From: Lewinella sp. W8
GTDB taxonomy: Bacteria > Bacteroidota > Bacteroidia > Chitinophagales > Saprospiraceae
Assembly (NCBI RefSeq): GCF_004375085.3
Contig: NZ_SNAQ03000003.1
Location: 310,001 to 374,000 of the forward strand
DNA length: 64,000 nucleotides
Direction: 5' to 3'
Shown here: positions 1 to 8,845 of the stretch, piece by piece
Position numbering within the stretch: the first letter of the stretch is position 1
Layout of the letters: the number at the start of each line of letters is the position of its first letter
Position numbers and translations under genes: made by a program
The notes under the pieces: model-generated
What the model was told of the DNA's origin: nothing
Database searches by the model: none
The model's input: the letters and a program-made list of their open reading frames with translations, nothing else

Positions 1-3000
1 GTTTCCGAGGGGTGCGGGTAAGCTGAAGAGGCTGGGGTCGGTGAGGTTAAGGTCGTATCCCTTACTGGGGTCAAAGATTGGGGTGTAGTCCAGCCCCCCC
101 GTAGTGGAATGGTGGTGGAGCTGGAAACCAATGGCTTTGTAGCGAACCTTGAGGGGCGGAGCCGTCGCGTTGGCTACGTTGCGGTCTGCGCCGATGCCGA
201 TGCTGGGGACCACCAGGTCAAATTCGACCCCGTAGTCAAACATGATTGCGACCTGAATGGAATTGGGGCCGGGAGCACCGGGCTCGCTGAATTTCACCAT
301 TAATTCGCCGCCATAAAGGACAACCCTTCGGGTCCGGACGATGCCTAACGCGCCGATGGCAACCGGCACGGCCAGGCTCGCTCCCAGACCAAGCCAGGCA
401 CCTGCGTCCTCGCTATTATCTGCCGTGTTTACGGCGGCGGCGTTGATGATTGGCGCAAAGATCATCAGCGCTCCAAAAATGTTTTTGAAGGCATCCGACT
501 GTGGTCCCGTACCGTTTTGCAGGTGCACCAGGCCGTCGGTGTCTCCGGGGTCCGACCCGAGGGCCAGCCCTACGCCGTATTCGCTGGTGGCCGTATTATA
601 GGTGTAGAGCACCTTGAAGTCCACTACCCCATCCTCGTTGTTCTGGTTACCGTTGCCGTTGCGTAAAGCCAGCGCTCCAGCACTATTGCCCGACGCCGTC
701 CGGAGTTGTTGCTCCATCGCCGTTTCGAAGTCCACCTTACCGTTCAGTTCGAGCAATACCATGGTGTTGCGCTCGAAGCGCACCCGAAAGCCCAGGCGGC
801 GGATCACCGTCGGCATTTCGTTGGGCGGGGGATTGCCGGTTCTTTCGGGAGTCGGTGGCGGAACGACGGTTGGGGGTGTCGGTGGAGTGCCCCGGCCGAT
901 GGTCGCCTGAATATTGATCGCCGTAGTAGCGGTGAAGGATCCGGTGATCCGGAAGGCCTGGAAGGTGCGTGTTGGCCCATTGGCGCTACCGCTGCCGGCG
1001 TAATTTTGGTTGCTATTGGCCTGTACGGTGTGGGTGGGGGTACTGATGCCCATCAGACTGGCCAGCTTGGTGAGCAGGGCGGCGCCAACCGCCGCCCGGT
1101 TTTCACTTAGTTTCTGGTCGTGGCTAAGGTTGGTTCGGTAACTGGCGAAACCATCTACCTGTGTAGTACCCGTCAGGTTCCCCAGGTGCGGCAGCCAGGC
1201 GTTAAATCGGGCTAGCTGGCTGACGAACTGCGGATCTCCACTGGCTGGACTGGCGGGTAAATTCAATCTCGGGCGCAGGGGGTCGGAGTTATCCAGGGTC
1301 AGCGCGTTAACGTCCGCCCGGTAGTTGGCCAGTTCGGCGGCGGTGTAGGGCTTATCGATGGTGAAGGTGACTTCCAGACTGGCGGCGGGGGGCGAGGTCG
1401 CAGGTGCCACGAAGGCCACGTTGTAGCTGGCGCCCTGGGGTAAGGAGAAGCTTAAATCCCGATCCTGGTTGGTAATCTGCTTGGTCAGATCCGGTAGTCC
1501 ACCACCCCGGGAGATGGTCAGGTCGCCGGCGCGGTTGCCGGCCACCGTGAGCCGTTCAACCAAGCCGCTCCGGGCGGGAACGTGATCCAGCCGGTGCTGG
1601 GCGGTAAAGCCGCTGACGGGCGTGAGTACGGCGGCGATGTAATCCGGCGACGGGTTGCGATCCTGTGGGGTGCCGGTCCCTCCCCGGCTGCTGTCGTTTT
1701 CCAGCCGCTGCACGTTGACGTTCAGCCATTCGGCGTACTTGCGGGGAGTGGGTGATAGGCTGTCCTCCACGTAAACCAGGTAGCGCTGGTCGGTGCCAAT
1801 GGTGTCAAAAACGGCCCGTCGCTGGGCCGATTGCCACACGTCCGAAGACCCCCGGAATACCCGAATGGTGTAGGGCGGATGGCCGCCACTGATGTCCACC
1901 GTAAGCACCGAGTTCTGGGTGACGGTGGCGCGCCCCGGCGGGGCACTCGGACTGGTGACGGAAGGCGGGCTGGCGGGGGCGGAAATGATGCCGTGCGTAA
2001 AGTCTTTTTCCTCGTTACCGGTAAAAATTTTGGTTTCTACCCGTAGGGACGTCACTTCCTGGTTCAGGAAAACGTCGAGGGCTCCTTCAAGGCTTACCTC
2101 CCCGGCAAAGGAAATAAGGGCATCGTTGACGCGTAGGTTGAAGCCAACCCCCTGATCATTGCTGTAGTAGACGAGCATTTGCCCGAAGTACAGACCGGTA
2201 AAGTCCTCTGAGGTCCCGAAGTGTTGCAGGATGGCCGGTGGGGTACTTTCGGTGCTGAGATCCAGCATGATTTGATCAACGCTGAAGGCAAACTGCCCGC
2301 TGGCGTGGAGGGCAATTTGGGGGTCCATGCTGATGAAGTTGCCCACCTTCAGGTCATGGGCACTGTCGATTCCCGCTCCGCCCCAGGAGTTTATGGCGAA
2401 TTGTACGTCTTCTCCCAGATTAGCTCCCTGACGGTATTCAAGGACAGCTCGGGGTAATACAATATTGACTCTCTTGTTGACGTAGGTGGGGCTGGTCTCC
2501 GCAATCACCCGGTGGCTTGCGGGGTCGAGTTTTCCGGGCTTCCAGTCTTGTCCGAGGCTGAAGTTCAGCACGTCCACCAAAAGTTCCAGTTTAAAGGCGA
2601 ATCCCGGATAATCCGTTACCGTTTCGTCGAAGGCACCAGCCGGATTGGGGTGGGCAATATCGCGATCCGTATCGGGTTCGGAAGCCGGACGGAGATCCTG
2701 TAACAGCTCCACGACATTGTCCAGATCGGAGTTAGCGGTTGGAGGGTTACCCGCAGGATTGATTACGTCATTAATCTGATTGGTGGCGTCGCGGGAGACC
2801 GTCATCCGGAAGGGAAAGCGGTTGCCGTTCCAGCTAAAGGATGTCCCACCGGGTTGCTCTTGTTCAAAAGCCCCGCCTTCCCCATCGCCGTTGAGGACCA
2901 GGGTGCCCACGTAGATGATCAGCGCATCGTCATAGGTGGTCTCGAATTCGTCAACGGCCAATAGACTCAGAACCCGATCAATGTAGTCGGGAAAGCTGAA

Positions 3001-3057
3001 CCCCAACTGAAATTGCGGGCCCAAAAGATCGTAGAGGTCAAGCTTGCGGATTGGCAT
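1..3057 (-). CDS. Giant protein of unknown function with an OmpA-like segment, cut by the left edge
   Basis: An uninterrupted minus-strand frame runs from an ATG at 3057 to base 1: 1019 codons without a stop, with the C-terminus outside the window. There is no signal peptide; the protein begins MPIRKLDLYDLLGP. I do not recognise the whole protein. Around residues 600-670 the stretch VDGFASYRTN followed by KLSENRAAVGAAL resembles the OmpA C-terminal peptidoglycan-binding pattern (G-[YF]-[AT], then LSxxRA). A Pro-rich linker (residues about 715-740) follows, then a Gly/Ala-rich, partly hydrophobic stretch near residues 855-905. The region around residues 360-450 has beta-rich, Ig-like composition (SGGHPPYTIRVFRG). 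It is the only gene seen left of the sugar locus. It could be a structural or scaffold protein of a large assembly, but nothing visible proves that. The frame is certain; the function is unknown. Confidence 0.85.
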   Translation of the reverse strand, partial: MPIRKLDLYDLLGPQFQLGFSFPDYIDRVLSLLAVDEFETTYDDALIIYVGTLVLNGDGEGGAFEQEQPGGTSFSWNGNRFPFRMTVSRDATNQINDVINPAGNPPTANSDLDNVVELLQDLRPASEPDTDRDIAHPNPAGAFDETVTDYPGFAFKLELLVDVLNFSLGQDWKPGKLDPASHRVIAETSPTYVNKRVNIVLPRAVLEYRQGANLGEDVQFAINSWGGAGIDSAHDLKVGNFISMDPQIALHASGQFAFSVDQIMLDLSTESTPPAILQHFGTSEDFTGLYFGQMLVYYSNDQGVGFNLRVNDALISFAGEVSLEGALDVFLNQEVTSLRVETKIFTGNEEKDFTHGIISAPASPPSVTSPSAPPGRATVTQNSVLTVDISGGHPPYTIRVFRGSSDVWQSAQRRAVFDTIGTDQRYLVYVEDSLSPTPRKYAEWLNVNVQRLENDSSRGGTGTPQDRNPSPDYIAAVLTPVSGFTAQHRLDHVPARSGLVERLTVAGNRAGDLTISRGGGLPDLTKQITNQDRDLSFSLPQGASYNVAFVAPATSPPAASLEVTFTIDKPYTAAELANYRADVNALTLDNSDPLRPRLNLPASPASGDPQFVSQLARFNAWLPHLGNLTGTTQVDGFASYRTNLSHDQKLSENRAAVGAALLTKLASLMGISTPTHTVQANSNQNYAGSGSANGPTRTFQAFRITGSFTATTAINIQATIGRGTPPTPPTVVPPPTPERTGNPPPNEMPTVIRRLGFRVRFERNTMVLLELNGKVDFETAMEQQLRTASGNSAGALALRNGNGNQNNEDGVVDFKVLYTYNTATSEYGVGLALGSDPGDTDGLVHLQNGTGPQSDAFKNIFGALMIFAPIINAAAVNTADNSEDAGAWLGLGASLAVPVAIGALGIVRTRRVVLYGGELMVKFSEPGAPGPNSIQVAIMFDYGVEFDLVVPSIGIGADRNVANATAPPLKVRYKAIGFQLHHHSTTGGLDYTPIFDPSKGYDLNLTDPSLFSLPAPLGN

Positions 3058-3082
3058 GAGTCAAGGGTGTATACGTGTCCGT

Positions 3083-3101
3083 TCTTTGCCACCGGCAAAG
3101 A
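3083..3101. other. 8-bp perfect hairpin in the leader of the left-edge giant gene
   Basis: TCTTTGCC and GGCAAAGA form an 8-bp stem around a 3-nt loop, 26 bases upstream of the ATG at 3057. No T-run follows in either direction, so it does not look like a terminator. It could be a leader structure or an operator; only the inverted repeat itself is seen. Confidence 0.35.
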
Positions 3102-3255
3102 GCAATTTTAATACGAGAGCCAATCCTAAGTATCGCTTCTTTATGACACCAGAAATGAAAGTGTCACGGCGAATTCCATTTAAATTTAGGCTTTTAACCT
3201 ACTCGAAGCAAGAGCAACGTGAAATTGGGATCAATAAATGCTTTGCGTTAGGGAA

Positions 3256-4437
3256 TTATACGCTAATTCCGTGCTGCAATCCCGTGAGTTCCGCCAGCCC
3301 CTTCATTCTGCCGATAATCGGGTAGCCCGGATTGATTTTCGACACTTCTTTGTCAAGGTCATCCAGCATCCGGTGGCCGTGGTCCGGCCGCATGGGGATG
3401 GGCGAAGTACGGGTCTGGTTTTCCCGGAGCAATACCCGGACCACTTCCCGCATGGGAACGTCCCCTTCCAGATGATCCGCTTCATAAAAACTGCCATCGG
3501 CGTTTCTTTTGGTGCTTCTCAGGTGGATGAAGTGAATGCGATCCCGGAAGGCTTCGGCTATCCCGACCAGATCATTATCCGGGCGGACGCCCAGACTACC
3601 GGTGCAGAAACACAGACCATTGGCCGGCGAGGGGACCTCTTCGATCAATCTTGCAAAGTCGGCCTGCGTGCTCATAATCCGCGGGAGCCCCAGAAGCTGG
3701 AAGGGGGGATCGTCGGGATGAATGACGAGCTTAATGCCCAGGGATTCGGCCACCGGACAGACCCGCCGCAGGAAGTTGATCAGGTTTTCCCGGAGGCGCT
3801 CTTCGTCAATATCGCGGTAGGTAGCCAGGGCTGCCCGAAATTCCTCCATCGTAAAGCTCTCTTCGCTTCCGGGAAGGCCCTTGATGATGTTCGCGGTAAT
3901 TCTTTCGACGGCGTCCGTATCCAGTTGCGGGTAGAGCTTTTCGGCGGCGGCCAGGGTCGCCGCATCGTAAGCGGCATCCGCTTCGGGCCGCTGCAGGATG
4001 TACAAATCAAAAACCGCAAGCTCAATCAGGCTAAACTGAATAGCCGATTTCCCGTCGGGTAGGTAATAGTCTAGATCCGTTCGGGTCCAGTCCATCACCG
4101 GCATGAAGTTGTACGTAACGATGGACAATCCACAGGCCGCCAGGTTCCTCAGGGATTCCACGTAGTTGGTCAGGTGGCGCTCCATGGCGTCCCCCCGGGT
4201 TTTGATGGCTTCGGAAACCGGCAGGCTTTCCACCACCGTCCATTGCATGCCCGCATTTTCTATCTCCTCCTGCCGTTTCCTGATCTCGGCTGTTGACCAT
4301 ACCTCCCCCACCCCGATGTGGTGTAAGGCCGTTACGACGCCGCGGGCCCCGGCCTGACGTAAATAGGATAAAGGAGTGGGATCCTTGGGGCCAAAGTGCC
4401 GCATGGTGGGCTGTAGAAGCTGCTTCATGATCTCCAT
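3256..4437 (-). CDS. uxuA: Mannonate dehydratase UxuA
   Basis: Converts D-mannonate to 2-keto-3-deoxygluconate in the hexuronate pathway, in the cytoplasm. The 393-residue length is normal for the family. The N-terminus (RHFGPKDPTPLSYLRQAGARG) matches the usual start, and the family signature YNFMPVMDWTRTDL sits near residues 109-122. A Cys-containing CFCTGSLG metal-site segment is near residue 275, followed by the FIHLRSTKR segment. No signal peptide. It is the second gene of a two-gene unit: the SDR reductase ends 3 bases upstream, so the two are probably co-transcribed and translationally linked. Alternative start at Met4. Together with the divergent GH67 alpha-glucuronidase it points to use of glucuronic acid released from glucuronoxylan. 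Confidence 0.95.
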   Translation of the reverse strand: MEIMKQLLQPTMRHFGPKDPTPLSYLRQAGARGVVTALHHIGVGEVWSTAEIRKRQEEIENAGMQWTVVESLPVSEAIKTRGDAMERHLTNYVESLRNLAACGLSIVTYNFMPVMDWTRTDLDYYLPDGKSAIQFSLIELAVFDLYILQRPEADAAYDAATLAAAEKLYPQLDTDAVERITANIIKGLPGSEESFTMEEFRAALATYRDIDEERLRENLINFLRRVCPVAESLGIKLVIHPDDPPFQLLGLPRIMSTQADFARLIEEVPSPANGLCFCTGSLGVRPDNDLVGIAEAFRDRIHFIHLRSTKRNADGSFYEADHLEGDVPMREVVRVLLRENQTRTSPIPMRPDHGHRMLDDLDKEVSKINPGYPIIGRMKGLAELTGLQHGISV

Positions 4438-4440
4438 AAT

Positions 4441-5265
4441 TTATACGCCTGAAAATGCGGAAAATCCTCCGTCAACCGGCACTACCACGCCCGTGACGAA
4501 GCTGCTGGCGTCCGCACAAAGGAATACCAGGGTGGTGATCAGTTCGTGGGCCTCTCCGAACCGGCCCATCGGGGTGTTGGCGATGATGGTGTCTCCCCGG
4601 TCGGTCAGGCTTCCGTCCTCCTTCAGCAGTAGCGTCCGGTTTTGTTCCCCAATGAAAAAGCCCGGCGCAATGGCGTTTACCCGCACCTTTCCCCCAAACT
4701 TTTTGGCGAATTCCACCGCCAGCCATTTGGTGAATATATCAATGCCGGCCTTGGCCGTGCTGTAACCCACTACCCGGGTAATGGCCCGGTCGGAGGCCAT
4801 GCTCGAGATGTTTACGATGCTCCCACTCTCCCCCTGCATCAACAATTCCCCGAAAATCATACTCGGAAGCACCGTTCCGTCCAGATTTAGGCGACTGACC
4901 TTGGCGAAATCTTCCATGTCAAGATCAAAGAACGATTGCTCGGGAGCAATCGTAGCCCCCTTCTGGTTTCCTCCCGCGGCGTTGACAAGAATGTCCAGAC
5001 CTCCCCACTCGCGTTCCAGATTTTTCCGGGCCTCAGTGAGGCTTTTTTTATCGAGTACGTTGCCCGGCAACAGGAGAAGATGGTCGTTATCTACTTGCTG
5101 ACTCTCCCTTATTTTTTCTGCCGCCGCATTTAAGTTATCGGGGTTTCGGCTCAGCAGAGCAACCCGGCATCCCGCCGCGAGCAGTCCGGAAGCCATGGCG
5201 GTGCCTAACGCTCCAGTACCGCCCGTAAGCAAAGCCGTTTTACCGGACAGGTCAAATAAATTCAT
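4441..5265 (-). CDS. uxuB: SDR-family D-mannonate oxidoreductase (fructuronate reductase)
   Basis: A 274-residue classical short-chain dehydrogenase. The Rossmann motif TGGTGALG is at residues 14-21, NAAGG at 95-99, the catalytic Ser at 154/155 and the Tyr168-x3-Lys172 pair in YSTAK. The C-terminal GVVVPVDGGFSAFSGV is typical of the SDR-type mannonate/fructuronate reductases that replace the unrelated long-chain UxuB of E. coli. It would reduce D-fructuronate to D-mannonate with NAD(P)H and pass it to UxuA, encoded 3 bases downstream. Assignment to mannonate rather than another polyol rests on this pairing and on the neighbouring GH67 gene; SDR substrate specificity cannot be read from motifs alone. 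Confidence 0.85.
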   Translation of the reverse strand: MNLFDLSGKTALLTGGTGALGTAMASGLLAAGCRVALLSRNPDNLNAAAEKIRESQQVDNDHLLLLPGNVLDKKSLTEARKNLEREWGGLDILVNAAGGNQKGATIAPEQSFFDLDMEDFAKVSRLNLDGTVLPSMIFGELLMQGESGSIVNISSMASDRAITRVVGYSTAKAGIDIFTKWLAVEFAKKFGGKVRVNAIAPGFFIGEQNRTLLLKEDGSLTDRGDTIIANTPMGRFGEAHELITTLVFLCADASSFVTGVVVPVDGGFSAFSGV

Positions 5266-5540
5266 ATTACGATTTTGATCAGAGGGAGGACGCTATCCTG
5301 ACGGAGCTGCCCCTGCTCAACCATGAACTATTTAGAATAAAATGTACGGTCTTTGGCGATTTGGTCTTGGTCCGTTAAGTGCATGTGGCAGCATTTCTCG
5401 TCATCAAGACCGATTAGGAGGCCAACCATGAGAATTCAGTATTATTAAACTCCACCTTCGGTATTTAATGTTAGCTACCTTATTCTCACAATACTGTCTT
5501 CCCCAGACAAAATTTATTGTCACCAAAACTTACAGTTAGT

Positions 5541-7661
5541 ATGCGTAATTTACTGTTTTTCATCATTTTAAGCGCATCCTTTGGGGTGAAAGCAGAAGAT
5601 GGTTATCGCCTGTGGCTACGGCATGATTTGATTGAGGATACTGACCTCCGAACGAAATACGTGAAATCGGCCGCTTTTGTGCACTGCGAAGAGGTGTCCC
5701 TCGTAGCCGAAACTGCGACCCGGGAACTGCGTAAGGGACTCGGGGGGCTCCTGGGAATTACGTTGTTCGATGAACCGGGAAAGCAGGGTGATCAGGGAGT
5801 GTACCTGGGCATTCGGGGGAAGTCTTCCCGGATTGAGGACTTCCTGAAGGACAACAATGTCCCCGACCTCGGCAGTGAGGGGTACCACCTTGCGGCGGAT
5901 GAGGGCGATTTGCTCATCATTGCCGACGACGACAAAGGCTTGCTCTACGGGGCCTTTGACCTACTGCAAATGATGAGTCGGGGAGAAAGTCTCGCGACCC
6001 TCAACCGCACGGAGCGCCCCGCCTACGAACACCGCATCCTCAACCACTGGGACAATCTGGACCGAACGGTAGAACGGGGATACGCCGGATTCTCCATCTG
6101 GAATTGGCACCAGCTCCCGGACTTCATTGACCAGCGCTACGTCGATTACGCCCGCGCCAACGCTTCCGTGGGCATCAACGGGACGGTAGTGACCAACGTG
6201 AACGCTAACTCCCTGGTCTTCCGGGACGATTATCTGGACAAGGCCGCGGCGCTGGCGGACGTTTTTCGCCCCTACGGCATTAAGCTTTACCTCACCGCCC
6301 GCTTCAGCTCCCCCATGGAATTGGGGGGACTGGAAACTGCCGACCCCCTGGACCCAGAAGTAATGGCCTGGTGGAAGGATAAAGTAGAAGAAATTTATGC
6401 CCGTATCCCGGATTTTGGCGGCTTTCTCGTCAAGGCGAATTCGGAGGGTCAACCCGGTCCGCGGGAATACGGACGGAGCCACGCCGAAGGCGCCAACATG
6501 CTGGCCGATGCCCTGGAACCCCACGGGGGAATCGTGATGTGGCGGGCCTTCGTGTATACCGACAAGGAAGGAGGCGATCGCTTTCGGGAAGCGTACGATG
6601 AATTCCGGCCGCTGGACGGAAAATTCCGCAAAAACGTTATGCTGCAGATCAAAAATGGCCCGATTGATTTTCAGCCGCGGGAGCCCGTTTCTCCCCTGTT
6701 TGCCGCCATGCCCCGCACCCCTCTACTGCTGGAATTACAGATCACCAAGGAATACCTCGGGCAGGGAACGCATACCGTCGGCCTGGCCAGTATGTATGAG
6801 GAAATACTGACCACCGATATGCATCCGGAGCAAGCGGGTGGTAAGGTGCATGAGCTGGTCAGTGGGATTGCCGGGGTAAGTAATATCGGAACGGCCAGAA
6901 ACTGGACCGGCAATCTGTTCGGACAGGCCGACTGGTACGCATTTGGTCGCTTGAGCTGGTCTCCGGAAACCAGCGCCCGGACCATATTTCGGGATTGGTC
7001 CGCCCTGACCTTCGGCACGAAACCCACGGTAGTGGACCGGGTAACCCAAATGCTCACCATCTCCTACCCCGCCTGCGTGAATTACATGACGCCCATGGGA
7101 CTGCACCACATCATGGCAACCGGACACCACTACGGCCCGGGGCCCTGGGTGAACGACCTCGGGCGTGACGACTGGAATCCCTACTACTACCACTGGGCTA
7201 CAAAGGACAGCGTTGGCTTTGACCGTACGGCAACGGGCAGCGGGGCACTTAGCCAGTATCCTCCAGCCTTTGCGAAGCAATATGAGGATCCCGACAACTG
7301 TCCGCCCGAGTTTTTGCTCTGGTTTCACCGGGTTCCCTGGTCAATGACCCTGGCCAACGGAAATGATTTGTGGCGGGAAATCGGACTGCGGTACCAGCGC
7401 GGGGTGGACCAGGTTGACGAAATGCAGAAAATGTGGAACAGCCTGAAGGCAGACATTGACCCCGAGCGCTTCGTGTATGCCGCCCAGCACCTGAACATCC
7501 AACGTAAAGAAGCAGCGTGGTGGCGGGATGCCTGCCTGTCCTATTTCCACTCCGTTAATGCGCGGCCATTACCCCACGAAGTACCCGTTCCGGCGAGGAG
7601 TTTGCAAAGCTACGTAGACGAGTTTTACCCCTACTCCCCGGGCATCCGGCCGCGGTGGTGA
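5541..7661 (+). CDS. aguA: GH67 alpha-glucuronidase, exported
   Basis: Removes (4-O-methyl-)glucuronic acid from the non-reducing end of xylo-oligosaccharides. The chosen ATG at 5541 gives 706 residues and a clean signal peptide (MRNLLFFIILSASFGVKA); a TTG at 5517 would only add eight residues in front of it. Family motifs are present. VKANSEGQPGP carries Glu302, the candidate general acid. EYGRSHAEGANML follows. IKNGPIDFQPREPVSPLF holds Asp376, and LELQITKEYLGQGTH holds Glu404; by analogy with Geobacillus AguA these are the two general bases. The 275-base gap to the divergent uxuB gene presumably holds both promoters, but I could not identify a convincing one. Convergent with the downstream GH43 gene, with a hairpin between them. 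Periplasmic location is inferred. Confidence 0.95.
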   Translation: MRNLLFFIILSASFGVKAEDGYRLWLRHDLIEDTDLRTKYVKSAAFVHCEEVSLVAETATRELRKGLGGLLGITLFDEPGKQGDQGVYLGIRGKSSRIEDFLKDNNVPDLGSEGYHLAADEGDLLIIADDDKGLLYGAFDLLQMMSRGESLATLNRTERPAYEHRILNHWDNLDRTVERGYAGFSIWNWHQLPDFIDQRYVDYARANASVGINGTVVTNVNANSLVFRDDYLDKAAALADVFRPYGIKLYLTARFSSPMELGGLETADPLDPEVMAWWKDKVEEIYARIPDFGGFLVKANSEGQPGPREYGRSHAEGANMLADALEPHGGIVMWRAFVYTDKEGGDRFREAYDEFRPLDGKFRKNVMLQIKNGPIDFQPREPVSPLFAAMPRTPLLLELQITKEYLGQGTHTVGLASMYEEILTTDMHPEQAGGKVHELVSGIAGVSNIGTARNWTGNLFGQADWYAFGRLSWSPETSARTIFRDWSALTFGTKPTVVDRVTQMLTISYPACVNYMTPMGLHHIMATGHHYGPGPWVNDLGRDDWNPYYYHWATKDSVGFDRTATGSGALSQYPPAFAKQYEDPDNCPPEFLLWFHRVPWSMTLANGNDLWREIGLRYQRGVDQVDEMQKMWNSLKADIDPERFVYAAQHLNIQRKEAAWWRDACLSYFHSVNARPLPHEVPVPARSLQSYVDEFYPYSPGIRPRW

Positions 7662-7707
7662 TGCTCGTGACCAGGTCTGGTATTATCTCGTTGGAGTAAA
7701 GTATTTT

Positions 7708-7771
7708 TTGGGCGCGGAGCGCAGGTGCAATGCTCATACCTAAGAGCACTGCACCTGCGCTCCGCGCCCAA
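7708..7771. terminator. 22-bp perfect inverted repeat between convergent genes (REP-like element acting as terminator)
   Basis: Two perfectly complementary 22-base arms, 7708-7729 and 7750-7771, flank a 20-base loop. The left arm contains GGGCGCGGAGCGCAGGTGCA and is preceded by a T-run (7704-7709). It lies between the GH67 gene (ends 7661) and the convergent GH43 gene (ends 7777), the right place for a bidirectional terminator. The sequence is the best-formed copy of a motif repeated elsewhere in the window (13101, 24666, 31817, 52858, 59251), so it is probably also a dispersed palindromic element. Confidence 0.8.
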
Positions 7772-7776
7772 CTATT

Positions 7777-8805
7777 CTAATTCTCCTCAGCCCCCTCGAT
7801 TTGGTAAGGTTGTAAGGGATTAATTGCGCCACGGTCATCGTAGGTTATTTCGCTCATTTTAATGGAACGCAGATGGGTGATCCCGCCGGACAGGATGGAA
7901 TCGTGGTAAAACAGATACCATTTTCCCCGCCATTCGCAAATGGAATGATGCGTCGTCCAGCCTACGACGGGTTCCAGTATCCGTCCCCGGTAGGTAAAGG
8001 GCCCGTAGGGTGAATCCCCCGTTGCGTAGCACAGAAAATGAGTATCTCCGGTAGAGTAGCTGAAGTAGTACGTGCCGTTATACTTATGCAGCCAGGCTGC
8101 TTCGAAGAAACGACGATCGTTGTCTCCGGCGAGTAATAGTTGTCCGTTTTCGTCCAGTATCTCTACTGCTCGTGGTGCTTCGGCCAATTCGAGCAGGTTA
8201 TCCTTGAGCCGGGCAACCCGCGGCAGTAAGGCCGGTTGATCGTCGGCCGGTAGCTCGTGGGCTTCATCGTACTGGTTGTTACGGTACTTCTGGAGTTGTC
8301 CGCCCCAGATTCCCCCAAAATAGAGGTAGTAGGCACCATCATCGTCCGCAAAAACTGCGGGGTCGATCGAATAGGTCCCAGCAATGGGATTTTCTTCCGG
8401 GGTGAAGGGACCTTCCGGCGCATCACCCACCGCAACGCCGATGCGGAAAATGCCGTCGTGATCCTTTGCGGGGAAATAGAAGTAATACTTGCCCCCCTTT
8501 TCGGTAGCGTCGGGGGCCCACATTTGACGGGCGGCCCAGGGAACATCCTTTACGTGCAGCGCCACACCGTGGTCCGTCGCTTCTCCTCCCGGGGCATCTA
8601 GTGAAATTACGTGGTAGTCTTCCATCGCAAAATGGTCGCCGTTGTCGTTAAAGGCGATGCCAGCCTCAATGTCGTGGCTGGGATAGATGTATAATTTCCC
8701 GTTGAACACGTGTGCGGATGGGTCGGCGGTATAAATATGACTTACCAGAGGGGCGGCAATGGCTCGCTTGGCTAGTTTCTGGTAGTCAGCTTCTGGGGTT
8801 GGCAT
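7777..8805 (-). CDS. Cytoplasmic GH43 beta-xylosidase / alpha-L-arabinofuranosidase
   Basis: A 342-residue, single-domain, five-bladed propeller glycosidase without signal peptide, expected to split xylo- or arabino-oligosaccharides after import. Catalytic residues follow the GH43 pattern: Asp28 in YTADPSAHVF (base), Asp in YSIDPAVF near residue 148 (pKa modulator) and Glu in RRFFEAAWLHK near residue 219 (acid). It also has WAPDATEKGGKYYFYFP, typical of the subgroup containing short xylosidase/arabinofuranosidase enzymes. It is the last gene of the long minus-strand block, 40 bases after the GPH symporter gene, which suggests the symporter supplies its oligosaccharide substrate. Choice between xylosidase and arabinofuranosidase activity is not possible from sequence. 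Confidence 0.9.
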   Translation of the reverse strand: MPTPEADYQKLAKRAIAAPLVSHIYTADPSAHVFNGKLYIYPSHDIEAGIAFNDNGDHFAMEDYHVISLDAPGGEATDHGVALHVKDVPWAARQMWAPDATEKGGKYYFYFPAKDHDGIFRIGVAVGDAPEGPFTPEENPIAGTYSIDPAVFADDDGAYYLYFGGIWGGQLQKYRNNQYDEAHELPADDQPALLPRVARLKDNLLELAEAPRAVEILDENGQLLLAGDNDRRFFEAAWLHKYNGTYYFSYSTGDTHFLCYATGDSPYGPFTYRGRILEPVVGWTTHHSICEWRGKWYLFYHDSILSGGITHLRSIKMSEITYDDRGAINPLQPYQIEGAEEN

Positions 8806-8845
8806 GCGGTAGATATTTTAGGAATGATGGATTGATGCTGCGAAA

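Noticed and set aside
3238-4062. A long plus-strand frame (274 codons) over uxuA
   Set aside because: Antisense shadow of a clear, motif-rich UxuA gene; its translation has no recognisable features.
5372-5412. A 7-bp inverted repeat (GGTCTTG ... CAAGACC) between uxuB and the GH67 gene as a uronate-regulator operator
   Set aside because: The arms are short and about 30 bases apart, and no regulator gene is next to them; not stronger than chance.
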